Assembly (NCBI GenBank): GCA_025451995.1
Contig: JANWJE010000004.1
Coordinates: 1-45,964 of the forward strand
Source: Parachlamydiaceae bacterium
GTDB taxonomy: Bacteria > Chlamydiota > Chlamydiia > Chlamydiales > Parachlamydiaceae
Direction of reading: 5' to 3'
Length of the DNA: 45,964 nucleotides
Part shown: positions 7,541-16,884 of the stretch, in pieces
Layout: each line of letters starts with the position of its first letter
Numbering within the stretch: position 1 is the first letter of the stretch
Translations under genes and position numbers: made by a program
Notes under the pieces: generated by a model
What the model was told of the DNA's origin: nothing
The model's input: only the letters and a program-made list of their open reading frames with translations
Databases searched by the model: none

Positions 7541-9223
7541 ATGAATAATATGAATAGTTTGAATGGCACGTTAATTCCTACGCGTTATTCTCTGAATAAT
7601 ATGAACAACAACCTTCCAACAGTACCTGGTTTTCCAGGTGATTTTGGACCAATTCCAACAATTGCTCTTCCACCTATACAACCGACGTTTGGCACAACCC
7701 CTGCGAGTCGAGAGATCCATTACACTGCATTCAATCCGCATTATCTTATCCACTTTCAATTTCAAGAAATTTTACAACAACAAGGTTGCGATGCTGCTTT
7801 GGAATTTTACAATACAATCATTCAGCGCGATCCTTCTTATGAAAATTTCATTCCGGAAATTAAAACAAAGGACTTATATTGCGCAATTTACAGAACGCAA
7901 TTAAAAATCTGTCAATTCGTTTTAACTTGTTTAAATGAAGAATGTCTAGGACGGCCCTCTCTTTTTAATGAGTATAGAGGCTTATCCCGTGAATTCAATA
8001 AGCTGGAAACACTTATCAACCATCCTTTCAATATCGATGCCCTCTACTGTCCGACAGGGGAAATTGCGCAAGCAACCAATCAACCGAGCATAGAGACTCC
8101 GCAAGAGGGGATTACAGCTGCTTTTCTTCCTGAAAATGACATCGATTATTTAAAGGATGTGGCCGCCTGGAAGCGGAGATTATCCTTATACCTTAATCCA
8201 GAAGAAATTAGAGATCCTGTATTAGCTAAAATTGACGTGCTGTTGGAAGATCTACAGGATGAACAAAAATTAGATAGGATCATGGAGAATCTTTTCAGCC
8301 GAGGGGCAGAACATACCTATTTATCGGGTGTGATATTGCCTCCAATGGACTTTAACCAGCGCAAAGATCTTGAATCATGTTTTGTTGCAACTGTTCTAAG
8401 ACATCATGTAATAAAAAAAGAGCAATCTCCTAGTGAATGTGCACTTGCTCGAGAAACTTTTAGAGATAGATTGTCATCTGACTATGGCTCATTTATGAAT
8501 GAGGCAGAGAATGGGCAAATTAATGATAATGAAATCACATGGCTGCATCGCTTTGAAAGGGCTGTTCTATTGGCAAAATCTTATATCGAAGCAAAGCGCA
8601 ATAAAGGGTTATTCCTTTCTGTTGCCAATCTTTTAGAGGGTAGCGATGATTTGACCCGTTATATCACAGGCAGTCATACCTCAAGAGAAACAAAAAGAAG
8701 AGTTCTTCTAATTGAGCATAACTGCGACGTTAAACCCAGAAAGAGGACTCGCAAGTTAATGTCAGCACCAATGTACATGAGTTCTACAATGTCCATAAGT
8801 CCTATGAGTGCACTCAATTTATCTATGACGATTGCTAATAAAATAAAGCAGCATCAGTTTCAAGCGCACTATTTTCAATATAAAGAGGCGTTTGCTAGAG
8901 GGGATCATCAACATGCTGAATCTATCAATGCAACAATAAGAAGGGAAACTCCAGGTTTCGAATCCTTATGCAATAATAAGTTGGAATACAAAAAATTTGC
9001 AGCATTGCAGTTAGAACTAAGCGAGTTCGAATTGGAATCGAGTAAAATTGAGTTGTTATCTCTTAAAGCCAAACTCGTGGAAAGCCCAGTAATAGTGACT
9101 GCATATAAGACTATGGGCAAACAGATTGAAATAATTAGCTCTTATCAACAGCAATTAAAAGACTATCTTTCAGAAATGGAAGATGAAAATGTCAGACAAG
9201 GTGTTGAAGTAATGGAAGTTTAA
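7541..9223 (+). CDS. Hypothetical helical protein, effector-like
   Basis: A 560-residue soluble protein that I do not recognise. It starts with a low-complexity Asn/Met/Pro-rich leader (about 55 residues), followed by a mostly helical body. Two segments resemble each other: about residues 66-110 (YLIHFQFQEILQQQGCDAAL, RDPSYENF) and about 442-490 (QAHYFQYKEAFARGDHQH, RETPGFESL). This suggests an internal duplication of a helical-hairpin module, perhaps TPR-like. The start has a strong AAGGAG seven bases upstream, and TATAAT occurs at 7504-7509. It is a single gene ending at a strong terminator. The disordered N-terminus is compatible with a type III substrate, but nothing proves secretion. Confidence 0.75.
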   Translation: MNNMNSLNGTLIPTRYSLNNMNNNLPTVPGFPGDFGPIPTIALPPIQPTFGTTPASREIHYTAFNPHYLIHFQFQEILQQQGCDAALEFYNTIIQRDPSYENFIPEIKTKDLYCAIYRTQLKICQFVLTCLNEECLGRPSLFNEYRGLSREFNKLETLINHPFNIDALYCPTGEIAQATNQPSIETPQEGITAAFLPENDIDYLKDVAAWKRRLSLYLNPEEIRDPVLAKIDVLLEDLQDEQKLDRIMENLFSRGAEHTYLSGVILPPMDFNQRKDLESCFVATVLRHHVIKKEQSPSECALARETFRDRLSSDYGSFMNEAENGQINDNEITWLHRFERAVLLAKSYIEAKRNKGLFLSVANLLEGSDDLTRYITGSHTSRETKRRVLLIEHNCDVKPRKRTRKLMSAPMYMSSTMSISPMSALNLSMTIANKIKQHQFQAHYFQYKEAFARGDHQHAESINATIRRETPGFESLCNNKLEYKKFAALQLELSEFELESSKIELLSLKAKLVESPVIVTAYKTMGKQIEIISSYQQQLKDYLSEMEDENVRQGVEVMEV

Positions 9224-9252
9224 TTTCTATAAATGCCAACTTTTGAACCATT

Positions 9253-9267
9253 AGACCTCTTGAATTC
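9253..9267. repeat. Solo family 2 end
   Basis: AGACCTCTTGAATTC preceded by ATT matches the terminal repeat of the family 2 elements. No second end is found nearby, so it is a decayed or deleted copy. The terminator begins directly after it. Confidence 0.5.
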
Positions 9268-9298
9268 AAAAAACCCAGACCTTCGTCTGGGTTTTTTT
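9268..9298 (+). terminator. Rho-independent terminator
   Basis: The stem AAACCCAGAC/GTCTGGGTTT closes on a CTTC loop and is followed by a run of T. It lies about 45 bases after the 7541-9223 gene. The A-rich 5' side makes it plausible in both directions. Confidence 0.9.
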
Positions 9299-9345
9299 AT
9301 AGGAAATAATTTATAATAATTTTTTATTTAAATAAGTGAAATAAT

Positions 9346-10725
9346 ATGAATGCTAATTTAAAAATCAATCTTACTTCTCGCGATTATAATAGTTCTATTA
9401 ATAAAGAAAAATACCTTCGAGATCCACGATCTCCACGCTTTTTAGACTTGAGCGGTCGCTTTGAAACTTCGCTCGCTTATGGAATTGGATTGTTTATGAT
9501 AGCGACTGGTTGCTTCGTTGCTGGGCAATGGTCGACATCATTGAAACAAAGAAAAGTTGATGTCTATACACAAGCAACCGATCATGTATCAATGGAACCT
9601 CTCTTAGTAGGGGCTATCATTTTTATTGGCCTTGCCTATCTTTATTGCGCTCATAAGAACGTATCAGGAGTTAAGCAATATGTCAAAAACGGCATCGACC
9701 TATCCAATCAATATGAAATAAATGGAGATTATTCAAGAGCGTTAACAGTGGTAGAGAATTGTCAGACATTGCTGAAAAATTCTTCACTTTCACCATTGGA
9801 GGTGACATTATCCAAAACAGCGAGTCTTTTAGAATCAAAGGTCCTCAATTTTGGATATTCGCACCTGTTATTTGATTCGCAATATTGTCCGCAATCAGAG
9901 CTTTTACAGCTTCTAGAGTATTTAGGGATGCCCTCTTTCAATGACACAGAACTAGCTATTTTGCAAATCAATCAATGGGCTCAAGAAAATTTAAAAAATA
10001 GAAAAAATCAGTTAAGTCGTTTTGATGTATTAAAAGAGACAGTGTTGCCTCTATTAAAAAATGTAGGATATCTTGATCAATCTCATGCACACTTTGATAC
10101 TTATGAGGGTGCTATTCTTTCAGGAGGTACGTTAGAAGACGCGCGGATTCAGCTTTGTTTGCTTGCAAAACAATGGAATAATGGCATTAAATTCCAAAAT
10201 ATTCACTTCTTAACGAGCGATCGTACTTTGAAGGATCAGGAGAAGGACCAATTAATAAACGATAAAAGAATAAGAAAAGTGACCGAGTATATAAAAAATG
10301 CGAAAAGGTGGGGTCGACCTCAAACATGGAGCTCGAGAAGGGTTCCATCCTGCTCTTATATTTTGCCTGAGCAAGACGGTTGGCAGCCTAAAATGGGACT
10401 TCCTACTACTGAAAGCGAAATCCCTCAATTTATTTGGGGGCAATCGGACATTCCAAGAGAGATGCGCTCAATAAAGTTGAAAAAAGGGTCACCCCAAGAA
10501 TGGAAAAACACAACGCCAGCTCGAGGGCGATATTTAATGATCTCAAATTTTCCGCACACAATCAGCCAAGATCTAAAGCTAAGAGCTTTTGCCCCAGTTG
10601 GCTGTACATTTGATTCTATTGGCCCCTCTTATCATCAAGAAAACATCGGAGCTATTCTCGATGATGTGGCTCAATCGATTAATGAGTGCGCACGGGCTTG
10701 GAAACGATCGAATGAGTTGATATGA
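9346..10725 (+). CDS. Hypothetical membrane protein with two N-terminal helices
   Basis: A 459-residue protein that I do not recognise. Two hydrophobic helices at about residues 44-62 (YGIGLFMIATGCFVAGQW) and 84-104 (MEPLLVGAIIFIGLAYLYCA) are followed by a large soluble part. That part begins with a TPR-like helical hairpin (LSNQYEINGDYSRALTVVEN) and ends in a Trp/Pro-rich domain. A membrane hairpin plus cytosolic domain is compatible with an Inc-type or inner-membrane protein. The ribosome site before 9346 is weak. The next gene follows 30 bases later in the same direction, so they may be co-transcribed. Confidence 0.7.
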   Translation: MNANLKINLTSRDYNSSINKEKYLRDPRSPRFLDLSGRFETSLAYGIGLFMIATGCFVAGQWSTSLKQRKVDVYTQATDHVSMEPLLVGAIIFIGLAYLYCAHKNVSGVKQYVKNGIDLSNQYEINGDYSRALTVVENCQTLLKNSSLSPLEVTLSKTASLLESKVLNFGYSHLLFDSQYCPQSELLQLLEYLGMPSFNDTELAILQINQWAQENLKNRKNQLSRFDVLKETVLPLLKNVGYLDQSHAHFDTYEGAILSGGTLEDARIQLCLLAKQWNNGIKFQNIHFLTSDRTLKDQEKDQLINDKRIRKVTEYIKNAKRWGRPQTWSSRRVPSCSYILPEQDGWQPKMGLPTTESEIPQFIWGQSDIPREMRSIKLKKGSPQEWKNTTPARGRYLMISNFPHTISQDLKLRAFAPVGCTFDSIGPSYHQENIGAILDDVAQSINECARAWKRSNELI

Positions 10726-10755
10726 GTTAAATTAACCTAACAATAGGAGGATGTT

Positions 10756-11283
10756 ATGAAAATATTTTTGATAGTAGGACTGAGGGTATTTGCGTCAATA
10801 TTGAATGCTAATCCAGGAGAATTGAAGCTCGTCAATGATCCTACATCCAGTATTTTAGAATTCAATGAACTGAATTTCGCCCCCGATTTGAGATATCACG
10901 CAAACCACAAACATAACCATGCATCTCATTCTACCATGCATTCAAAGAAACCCATAAAGGCCTATCTATCTGCATTTACAGATCTCCCATTATTGTACGA
11001 TAGCGGAAATAGGATTCAATTTAATAAAATGGATTTTGAATTAGATAAAATAATTAATGTAGAATATCATTTAGATGAATTTACTTTTGAAACCTATTTA
11101 GAATTAGAGAGCGGAATTGTTCTTTATGGCGATCATCTTACCCAATTTCATAAAGGAGAACTCGTTGAAATAAAATATAGCGACAATAAAAGAAAGCTAA
11201 CTCTTCATCAAAAAGGAGATAAGCATCCCCATATTTTCTTTTGCATCACTGATGATCCATGCCGGCTTTATAAACACATCTAA
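10756..11283 (+). CDS. Small exported His-rich protein
   Basis: A 175-residue protein with a short signal-peptide-like N-terminus (MKIFLIVGLRVFASILNA), a His-rich stretch at about 48-65 (YHANHKHNHASHSTMH) that could bind metal, and a beta-rich C-terminal half. AGGAGG stands seven bases before the ATG, the best ribosome site in this region. No family is recognised. It converges on the minus-strand operon ending at 11311, and no clear terminator separates them. Confidence 0.7.
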   Translation: MKIFLIVGLRVFASILNANPGELKLVNDPTSSILEFNELNFAPDLRYHANHKHNHASHSTMHSKKPIKAYLSAFTDLPLLYDSGNRIQFNKMDFELDKIINVEYHLDEFTFETYLELESGIVLYGDHLTQFHKGELVEIKYSDNKRKLTLHQKGDKHPHIFFCITDDPCRLYKHI

Positions 11284-11310
11284 CTAATCCCATCAAGAAC
11301 TCCTGCAATC

Positions 11311-13179
11311 CTACTTCTCATATAACTGTGTGACAATAGCCTTCACTGATTGACATTCTTGTTTATTATAATTGATATAAACCGGGGGGAATATCGGATG
11401 CATCTCAGCATAATTTTCTGCTGTAGATTCCGATAATGCACCCATTCCGAGAACATACATCACATCATCAAAAAATCGATCCCGTATTTCTGTTATTTCT
11501 TCTTCATTAAAGAATGGCGTGGATTTTAGTTTAGATGCCATTGCATGAGCTCTTTCTTTTACTGATGGGATCTCTTTATAATGGACATAGAAGGTCATTT
11601 GACCAATCATGTAACGATGAAAAGCATTTGAAATCCTTTGTTCCTCATCTAACTCACTCACATTTTCTTTAGTGAAAATTCTCGCTTCAATAATTTCATT
11701 GAAGAGATGAAGGCATACATCTTTAAATGATTTTAAATCGGCCCCTTTATCGTTAATTTTTTCTAGCATTTCATCGACTAGAATAAGATTTGCCCGGTTA
11801 AACTCCTCTTTGCCGACCCATTCCAACCATGTTTTATAAAATTCATTTTGGGAGACCATGCTCTGATAATTTGCATGCGTCCAAGCATGATCGCCGATAA
11901 AGAATTTTTCAAAGTGTAATTTAAATGCTATTAATTTATCTTCTTTCCCTTCTTTGATTAAATTGCGCCAATAAGAATCATCTCCGAGAACTGCAAATTG
12001 CACATTGGCATAAAGGATTGCCTTCATCATTTCTTCTGAATCACCCGAAGGGCTTGCTTTGGATAAATCCAAAGCTTGAAAAAGAGGGTAGATATCTTTG
12101 CTAAAACTCTCTTTGTGCAATGAGTTTTTTTCATTGAGGACGTCAGCGTAAAACATGTCGGCAAAAATCATTGTAATCGCTTCACTCATCATGCGCCAAG
12201 CACCATAGACGTTTTCGTTGCCTAATTGCGAAGTGCCGGTTAAAACAAGGTCTGGAACAAGATGATGATGCAAATCATGATACATAAAAATGGTCTCTTC
12301 AACCAAAGTCTTTTTTGCTGTCAGAGGAATGCCGCCAAAGGGAGGGGAGAAATAATTTTGCATCGGACGCGAAGTGCCTGCTTTGAAATAGACGCCTTCA
12401 TTTAGTATTTTTGTCACTATAGGATAAAGGAGAGGCCATTTAGAACTATTGACAACTGCATTTAAACAACTATTTCTCTTAAAGAACTTTCCCACTGACA
12501 TCTCTAAATTAAATTCCACACCTTCTTTTGGGAAAAGTTCTCTATTATGTTGAAGATTTTTCGGCTTTTCATAAACAAAATGTTTTTGCAAAAATTCATC
12601 TAAAGCTAGTTGTCTTGCAGAAATTTTGCCATAGGGCGATTGAATCATAGCTAATGTAGACAGCCCTAATTGATGTGTAATAAAGAGATGATCCCACCCC
12701 ATAACAGTTTCATTTTTTAGCGAAGCATATTTAGGATCGATGGATCCTGTCTGCTTGCATGTATATTCCTGAAGTTTGATAGTCTTCAAAGCTCCATCTT
12801 TCCATTCAGGCATCCACACTTTTATTTGTGAAACCGTAGAAATAATTTTTCGTGCATAGTGTTGGGGTTGATTCACTACATCGAGCCCGTCGAGTTCATT
12901 CTGTTTTGTATCAAAAAGTTTGCTTTCTTCACGGAGTATATACTGCGGCGAAGGATTTGCTTTTGATAAAATGTCCAAAACCACTTGTTCTGTCATGGAT
13001 TCAGGGGATGATTCAAAATTGACAAGCGCTCCATATCTTTTTTCTAAAATTTCAAGAAATTCTATTTTTTTGAGGGGGTGGTTAGTAATAACTAACACTT
13101 TTTTTCTCAAATCGTTTGCAGATTTTTTTTGAGTGATCGTAGAAATAGGAGATAGATTGTTATTTGTTATTGAAATCAT
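11311..13179 (-). CDS. Diverged Ham1/ITPase-like domain fused to a His-rich helical domain
   Basis: 622 residues, third gene of the operon. Residues about 25-220 follow the Ham1 (RdgB, dITP/XTP pyrophosphatase) plan: KKVLVITNHPLKKIEFLEIL matches the family's opening strand and NxxK loop, REESKLFD sits where DDSGL is expected, and GWDHLFI...GKISARQLAL matches GFGYDPLF...SHRGxAL. Several catalytic positions are changed, so it may bind rather than hydrolyse nucleotides. The remainder (about 230-600) is an unrecognised, mainly helical region with EETIFMYHDLHHHLVPD near residue 300, a possible metal site. ATG 13179 overlaps the upstream stop as ATGA and has GTGGAG six bases before it; a GTG at 13191 is less likely. 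Confidence 0.75.
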   Translation of the reverse strand: MISITNNNLSPISTITQKKSANDLRKKVLVITNHPLKKIEFLEILEKRYGALVNFESSPESMTEQVVLDILSKANPSPQYILREESKLFDTKQNELDGLDVVNQPQHYARKIISTVSQIKVWMPEWKDGALKTIKLQEYTCKQTGSIDPKYASLKNETVMGWDHLFITHQLGLSTLAMIQSPYGKISARQLALDEFLQKHFVYEKPKNLQHNRELFPKEGVEFNLEMSVGKFFKRNSCLNAVVNSSKWPLLYPIVTKILNEGVYFKAGTSRPMQNYFSPPFGGIPLTAKKTLVEETIFMYHDLHHHLVPDLVLTGTSQLGNENVYGAWRMMSEAITMIFADMFYADVLNEKNSLHKESFSKDIYPLFQALDLSKASPSGDSEEMMKAILYANVQFAVLGDDSYWRNLIKEGKEDKLIAFKLHFEKFFIGDHAWTHANYQSMVSQNEFYKTWLEWVGKEEFNRANLILVDEMLEKINDKGADLKSFKDVCLHLFNEIIEARIFTKENVSELDEEQRISNAFHRYMIGQMTFYVHYKEIPSVKERAHAMASKLKSTPFFNEEEITEIRDRFFDDVMYVLGMGALSESTAENYAEMHPIFPPVYINYNKQECQSVKAIVTQLYEK

Positions 13180-13988
13180 TCTACACTCCACATCGCATGA
13201 ACTTTCTCAAGAGAACAACTGCTTGTAAAATCTCTTCCAGGGAGAATTTTAGTAACAATCGACTTTAACTGTGCCGATTGATTTTTTAGTATTTCAAGAC
13301 ATTCAGCATGCTCTTGATTTGAAAATTCATTGGATCGAAAACTCCATATGTTTTTTTTATGGAAAATAAACCATCCGCCCACATTAAATCCCGCATCTGT
13401 TGTTTCATTGCAAAGATGTTCTGGATAAATTGGAGGAGCTTTTTCATTTTCTAATTTTTTGATATCAAAGCCATGATGCAGTTCAAACCGAGGAATTTGC
13501 TGAATTTTTTTAGTCGCCCATTCAGATAATTGCGTCCAGTCTACTGTGTAAGAAGTGTTTCCCCTATTATTTACCCCTATAGAAATTCCATTTTCATCAA
13601 ATTCTTCCGAATAGATATCTTCTTCTAGTTCGGTCATTACCCCTTTTCCTATCAATGAAAAAGCGATTTTAAGCGTTTTCTTTACCTGATCGTAATTAAA
13701 CCCTTCAACACCCATTTTTCCAGTAGAAAATGCCTCATTTTCTGCCATTTTAATGGGGTGAAAATTGGGAAGCCTTGGGTAAATAGTGGAAAAAGCAGGA
13801 TCTTGCGTTTGCGGCCCTAAATGAAGATAAGCAACGGGATATATTTTGTTTTGAAAATGAGGGGAGTCCATCTCAATTTCTTGAATGATTGATTCAAGGC
13901 ACGAGCGATCGCATGCATCGATATGATTATGAAAAACAGATGAATTTTCTTGTTGCGGCTCTCGCAAATAATAAGAACTTATCTTCAT
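13176..13988 (-). CDS. Unrecognised soluble protein, middle gene of Ham1-fusion operon
   Basis: 270 residues with no family that I recognise. Visible blocks are HNHIDACDRS (about 20-29), YPVAYLHLGPQTQDPAF (about 51-67), an acidic patch (ELEEDIYSEEFDENG, about 120-134), then FNVGGWFIFHKKN (about 204-216). There is no signal peptide or membrane segment. The ATG overlaps the stop of the flavoprotein gene (TAATG) with GGAGA upstream, and its own stop overlaps the next start. It is therefore locked into a translationally coupled operon and probably acts on the same substrate or in the same complex as its neighbours. Confidence 0.75.
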   Translation of the reverse strand: MKISSYYLREPQQENSSVFHNHIDACDRSCLESIIQEIEMDSPHFQNKIYPVAYLHLGPQTQDPAFSTIYPRLPNFHPIKMAENEAFSTGKMGVEGFNYDQVKKTLKIAFSLIGKGVMTELEEDIYSEEFDENGISIGVNNRGNTSYTVDWTQLSEWATKKIQQIPRFELHHGFDIKKLENEKAPPIYPEHLCNETTDAGFNVGGWFIFHKKNIWSFRSNEFSNQEHAECLEILKNQSAQLKSIVTKILPGRDFTSSCSLEKVHAMWSVE

Positions 13989-16627
13989 TATATGTCTCCT
14001 ATCGAAATTGTTTTAAAGATTTCGTTGTTTGTTAATAATTCAATTGCAAGGGCCCGAGCATTGTGTTGGTTGCTTTTTTCTTCAGCTAAAGTTTTATCGG
14101 ATCCCAACGGTTGAAAATAAGAGTCGAAACCAAAACCCCCTTCGCCTCTTTTATCTACCAACAAACCATGTACGCTTGCCAGAAAAATAAAGATCTCTCC
14201 CTTATTTTTCTTGCATAGGTAACAATCCCATGCGGCTTCTTTCCCTATGAATTGTTGGATCAACGCCTCATTGCTTTGCACCTCAATATTTCCAACGGTT
14301 AGTGTATTTTCTTCTACTAAAATACCTTCTTGAGCAATTTTAGCTTTTGCAATTGCTCTTTCCATCCCAACATGTTGTGGGTTTTTTGGCTCCGTGCTAC
14401 CGAAAATTAATTTGGTATTTTTTGCATGATAGATATTCTCTAGTTCCAACCTTTTATTGGGATTATTCGTATTGACATACGCTATATCAAATTGAATGTC
14501 TGTGCGATGCAATTTGAAGCTATCGATCATCAATTGATCCCGTCTATTTTTTGTAGTGTCTATTTTGATGGAAAGAGAAAGAATGCTGTCTTGGACGGCA
14601 TAACCGCTCAAACGAAGCAAAAGCGATCGATTCTTTCTTATCTCAGATGAAAGCCATTCTAAGTCATAGCTTTCTAAGGAATCGGATTCCACCATTAGAT
14701 GATTTTTTTTCCAAACAAACTTAAGCGAAACCTCACTGATTTCTTTGAATTCAATTTGGCAAAAAAATTGAAGAAATTGAACTTTAATATCTGTATCGAC
14801 CATTTCATTTGTAGTTTCTGCGATGAAATTATCCACCATTGCCTGTTTTTCTTCAGGAAATATAAGAGGCGTTTTATATTCTTCTTTTCCAGTTGATCCC
14901 TTAATGATTTTATGAGAGATGGTCACATCTTCAGCGACTTCTTGAAGCGATTGTGCAATTTCCTTTGCACAATGTTCGGTTAAAACTGATGTATACGGGA
15001 TTGCCTCTGCTTGGCCAATTTCGACGAGAGGAACGCCATTTGTATTGTGATTAATATCGACAAGATCCCTTCCCGCTGCCGGCCCAGTGCAATAAATCTC
15101 CTCATTTTCTAATTTTTTAGAAAAAGGGAGTGGAATTGTTGAATTTGCTACAAACCCTCTCAATAATTTAAAGTCATCTTTAGTCGCAATAAAATTTAAT
15201 AATTTAACAACTTGAATATCATATCCTGTGGCTAGGATGAGCCTGCTTGCCGAAAGTGACTTTTCTTCTCCATTTACACTATAGATGGCCTCGATCTGTC
15301 CGTTGGGGAGATGTCTGACCTTAGTGAGCGCTCCAAGAAGGGGATTTGCTTGGCCTTCTTTAATCGGAGACATAATCCCAGAGTAACGGGGTCGAAGATG
15401 CTTTTGTATGTCTTTAGGATCAACTGAAACGACGCTATTTCCCATGATGATAGCGATTTTCATGGGTTTTAAAGATTGCCTATTTCCATATTCGTATGCA
15501 GTTGAAGGACCCATCCCATAAAGAAATTCTATAAAAGTGAGGGCAGAATTTCCAAATCCTACAAGGATGAGATCCAAATCGTTTTCAGTCTTCCAAAAAG
15601 AGAGGGGATCATTCCTTGGAGTTTTTGCAAATGCTTGCTCAACTGTCATTATTTTATCATTCAATATTGCATCTGAATGCAGGATCGCTTTTTCTAAGAT
15701 CGCTTTTGATTCTTCTTCCTGACAGGGGATTCTAGGTTGGCCAAGACCTGTTGCAAATATCACTTTTTTGGTGCTGATTATTTTTCCTTCTGCGGTTTTC
15801 AGAAGGTAGAGATCTCTTAATTTACTCACAGCAATAATAGGAGTTCTCAATAGGCAATCGCATTGGGAGTTGAAGAGTGTGATTCGCCCAACTTCAGCAA
15901 TGAGTTTTGCGATGGGCCATCTTTCTCCGGTCAAGTCAGTCACTTGTACAGGCCCATAAGTATGCGGGAGATTGTATTTTTCCTCGCGTTGAAAGCTTGG
16001 TCCTTCATCCGGTTCATTAAGGGTATTATTCAAGTTAAAATAATGTCCGCCTACTGTGAAGTGTTGAGAGGGGAGATCTTCTTTGTCTATGATGAGAACA
16101 TTGGCATTAGGTCGCTCGGCTTTCAAGCGGTTAACAAAAAGTGAGCCGTGAAATCCGGCGCCGATGACCACCACTTCCCAATGATTTTTAATATCTAAAT
16201 TCTTATGCAAATTTTCAGAATGCAGGCGAAGAGAGGTGTTGATAAAATTGAGAAAAATTGAACGAATTCGCGCTCCGTAAACAAGGGGAAGGATTCGCAA
16301 CCGATCTTGTTTTTCTTTTTCTGTTGAGTAAAAAGATGGATAGAAAGCATTTGGTTTTAAATTTAATGCAGCGAGCATTTCGCGATATAAGATGGGTTCT
16401 TGCGCGATCACCTTTATCAATACGTCTAGCTCTTCAAAGCCGCTCCTTTCGCCGTAAAGGGATTCAATGAGGAGCGGGGAGGGAATTAAAGCTTTATTTT
16501 GGAATGTTTGGATAAGGTCAAATGGTAAATTTTTCAAGGGGGATTTTTCGATAGATTCTTTTCCTTGAATTTCAGATGGGAAAGATCTCTGCAAATCGGC
16601 TGATCTACATGAAATGTTAGTTTGCAT
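13988..16627 (-). CDS. Flavin-dependent oxidoreductase fused to C-terminal Ham1/ITPase-like domain
   Basis: 879 residues, first gene of the operon. The N-terminal two-thirds has a FAD-binding Rossmann motif VVVIGAGFHGS (about 150-160), a second dinucleotide site LILVGFGNSALTF (about 350), and IFATGLG and LILATGYD (about 464). The ATGY signature is typical of flavin monooxygenase and N-hydroxylase families. The C-terminal 160 residues (about 712-870) read as a Ham1 domain: NTNNPNKRLELEN, LVEENTLTV, GEGGFGFDSYF, GSDKT and NARALAIELL in family order. This fusion is unusual. The ATG at 16627 is chosen because AAAGGA lies eight bases upstream; an in-frame start at 16690 lacks one. A role in hydroxylating a base- or nucleotide-derived molecule is inference. 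Confidence 0.85.
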   Translation of the reverse strand: MQTNISCRSADLQRSFPSEIQGKESIEKSPLKNLPFDLIQTFQNKALIPSPLLIESLYGERSGFEELDVLIKVIAQEPILYREMLAALNLKPNAFYPSFYSTEKEKQDRLRILPLVYGARIRSIFLNFINTSLRLHSENLHKNLDIKNHWEVVVIGAGFHGSLFVNRLKAERPNANVLIIDKEDLPSQHFTVGGHYFNLNNTLNEPDEGPSFQREEKYNLPHTYGPVQVTDLTGERWPIAKLIAEVGRITLFNSQCDCLLRTPIIAVSKLRDLYLLKTAEGKIISTKKVIFATGLGQPRIPCQEEESKAILEKAILHSDAILNDKIMTVEQAFAKTPRNDPLSFWKTENDLDLILVGFGNSALTFIEFLYGMGPSTAYEYGNRQSLKPMKIAIIMGNSVVSVDPKDIQKHLRPRYSGIMSPIKEGQANPLLGALTKVRHLPNGQIEAIYSVNGEEKSLSASRLILATGYDIQVVKLLNFIATKDDFKLLRGFVANSTIPLPFSKKLENEEIYCTGPAAGRDLVDINHNTNGVPLVEIGQAEAIPYTSVLTEHCAKEIAQSLQEVAEDVTISHKIIKGSTGKEEYKTPLIFPEEKQAMVDNFIAETTNEMVDTDIKVQFLQFFCQIEFKEISEVSLKFVWKKNHLMVESDSLESYDLEWLSSEIRKNRSLLLRLSGYAVQDSILSLSIKIDTTKNRRDQLMIDSFKLHRTDIQFDIAYVNTNNPNKRLELENIYHAKNTKLIFGSTEPKNPQHVGMERAIAKAKIAQEGILVEENTLTVGNIEVQSNEALIQQFIGKEAAWDCYLCKKNKGEIFIFLASVHGLLVDKRGEGGFGFDSYFQPLGSDKTLAEEKSNQHNARALAIELLTNNEIFKTISIGDI

Positions 16628-16768
16628 TATTTTATCCTTTAATAAAAAAAGTAAATGTATGTTATATAAAACTAAATGATTTCTATTCAATTAAAAAAAA
16701 TAAAATATTTAGTATGTCAATAATTTTCTAACTAGATTCTTTCAGTCAATGTAATGCAAATAATTTAC

Positions 16769-16810
16769 ACTGAAACAATCTCAAAAATCAAATTTTTAAG
16801 TTGTTTCAGT
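16769..16810. promoter_or_regulatory. Inverted repeat in divergent promoter region
   Basis: ACTGAAACAA (16769-16778) and TTGTTTCAGT (16801-16810) form a perfect 10-base inverted repeat with a 22-base spacer. It sits in the very AT-rich gap between the flavoprotein operon and the rightward gene at 16885. TATAAT-like boxes follow immediately. It could be an operator for either direction or a transcript hairpin. There is no U-run for termination. Confidence 0.4.
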
Positions 16811-16884
16811 ATAATATAATTTTAATATGTTATAAAATTTGACGTGTAATTATAATTTAATAAAAAACAAACTTGCGCTTTTAT

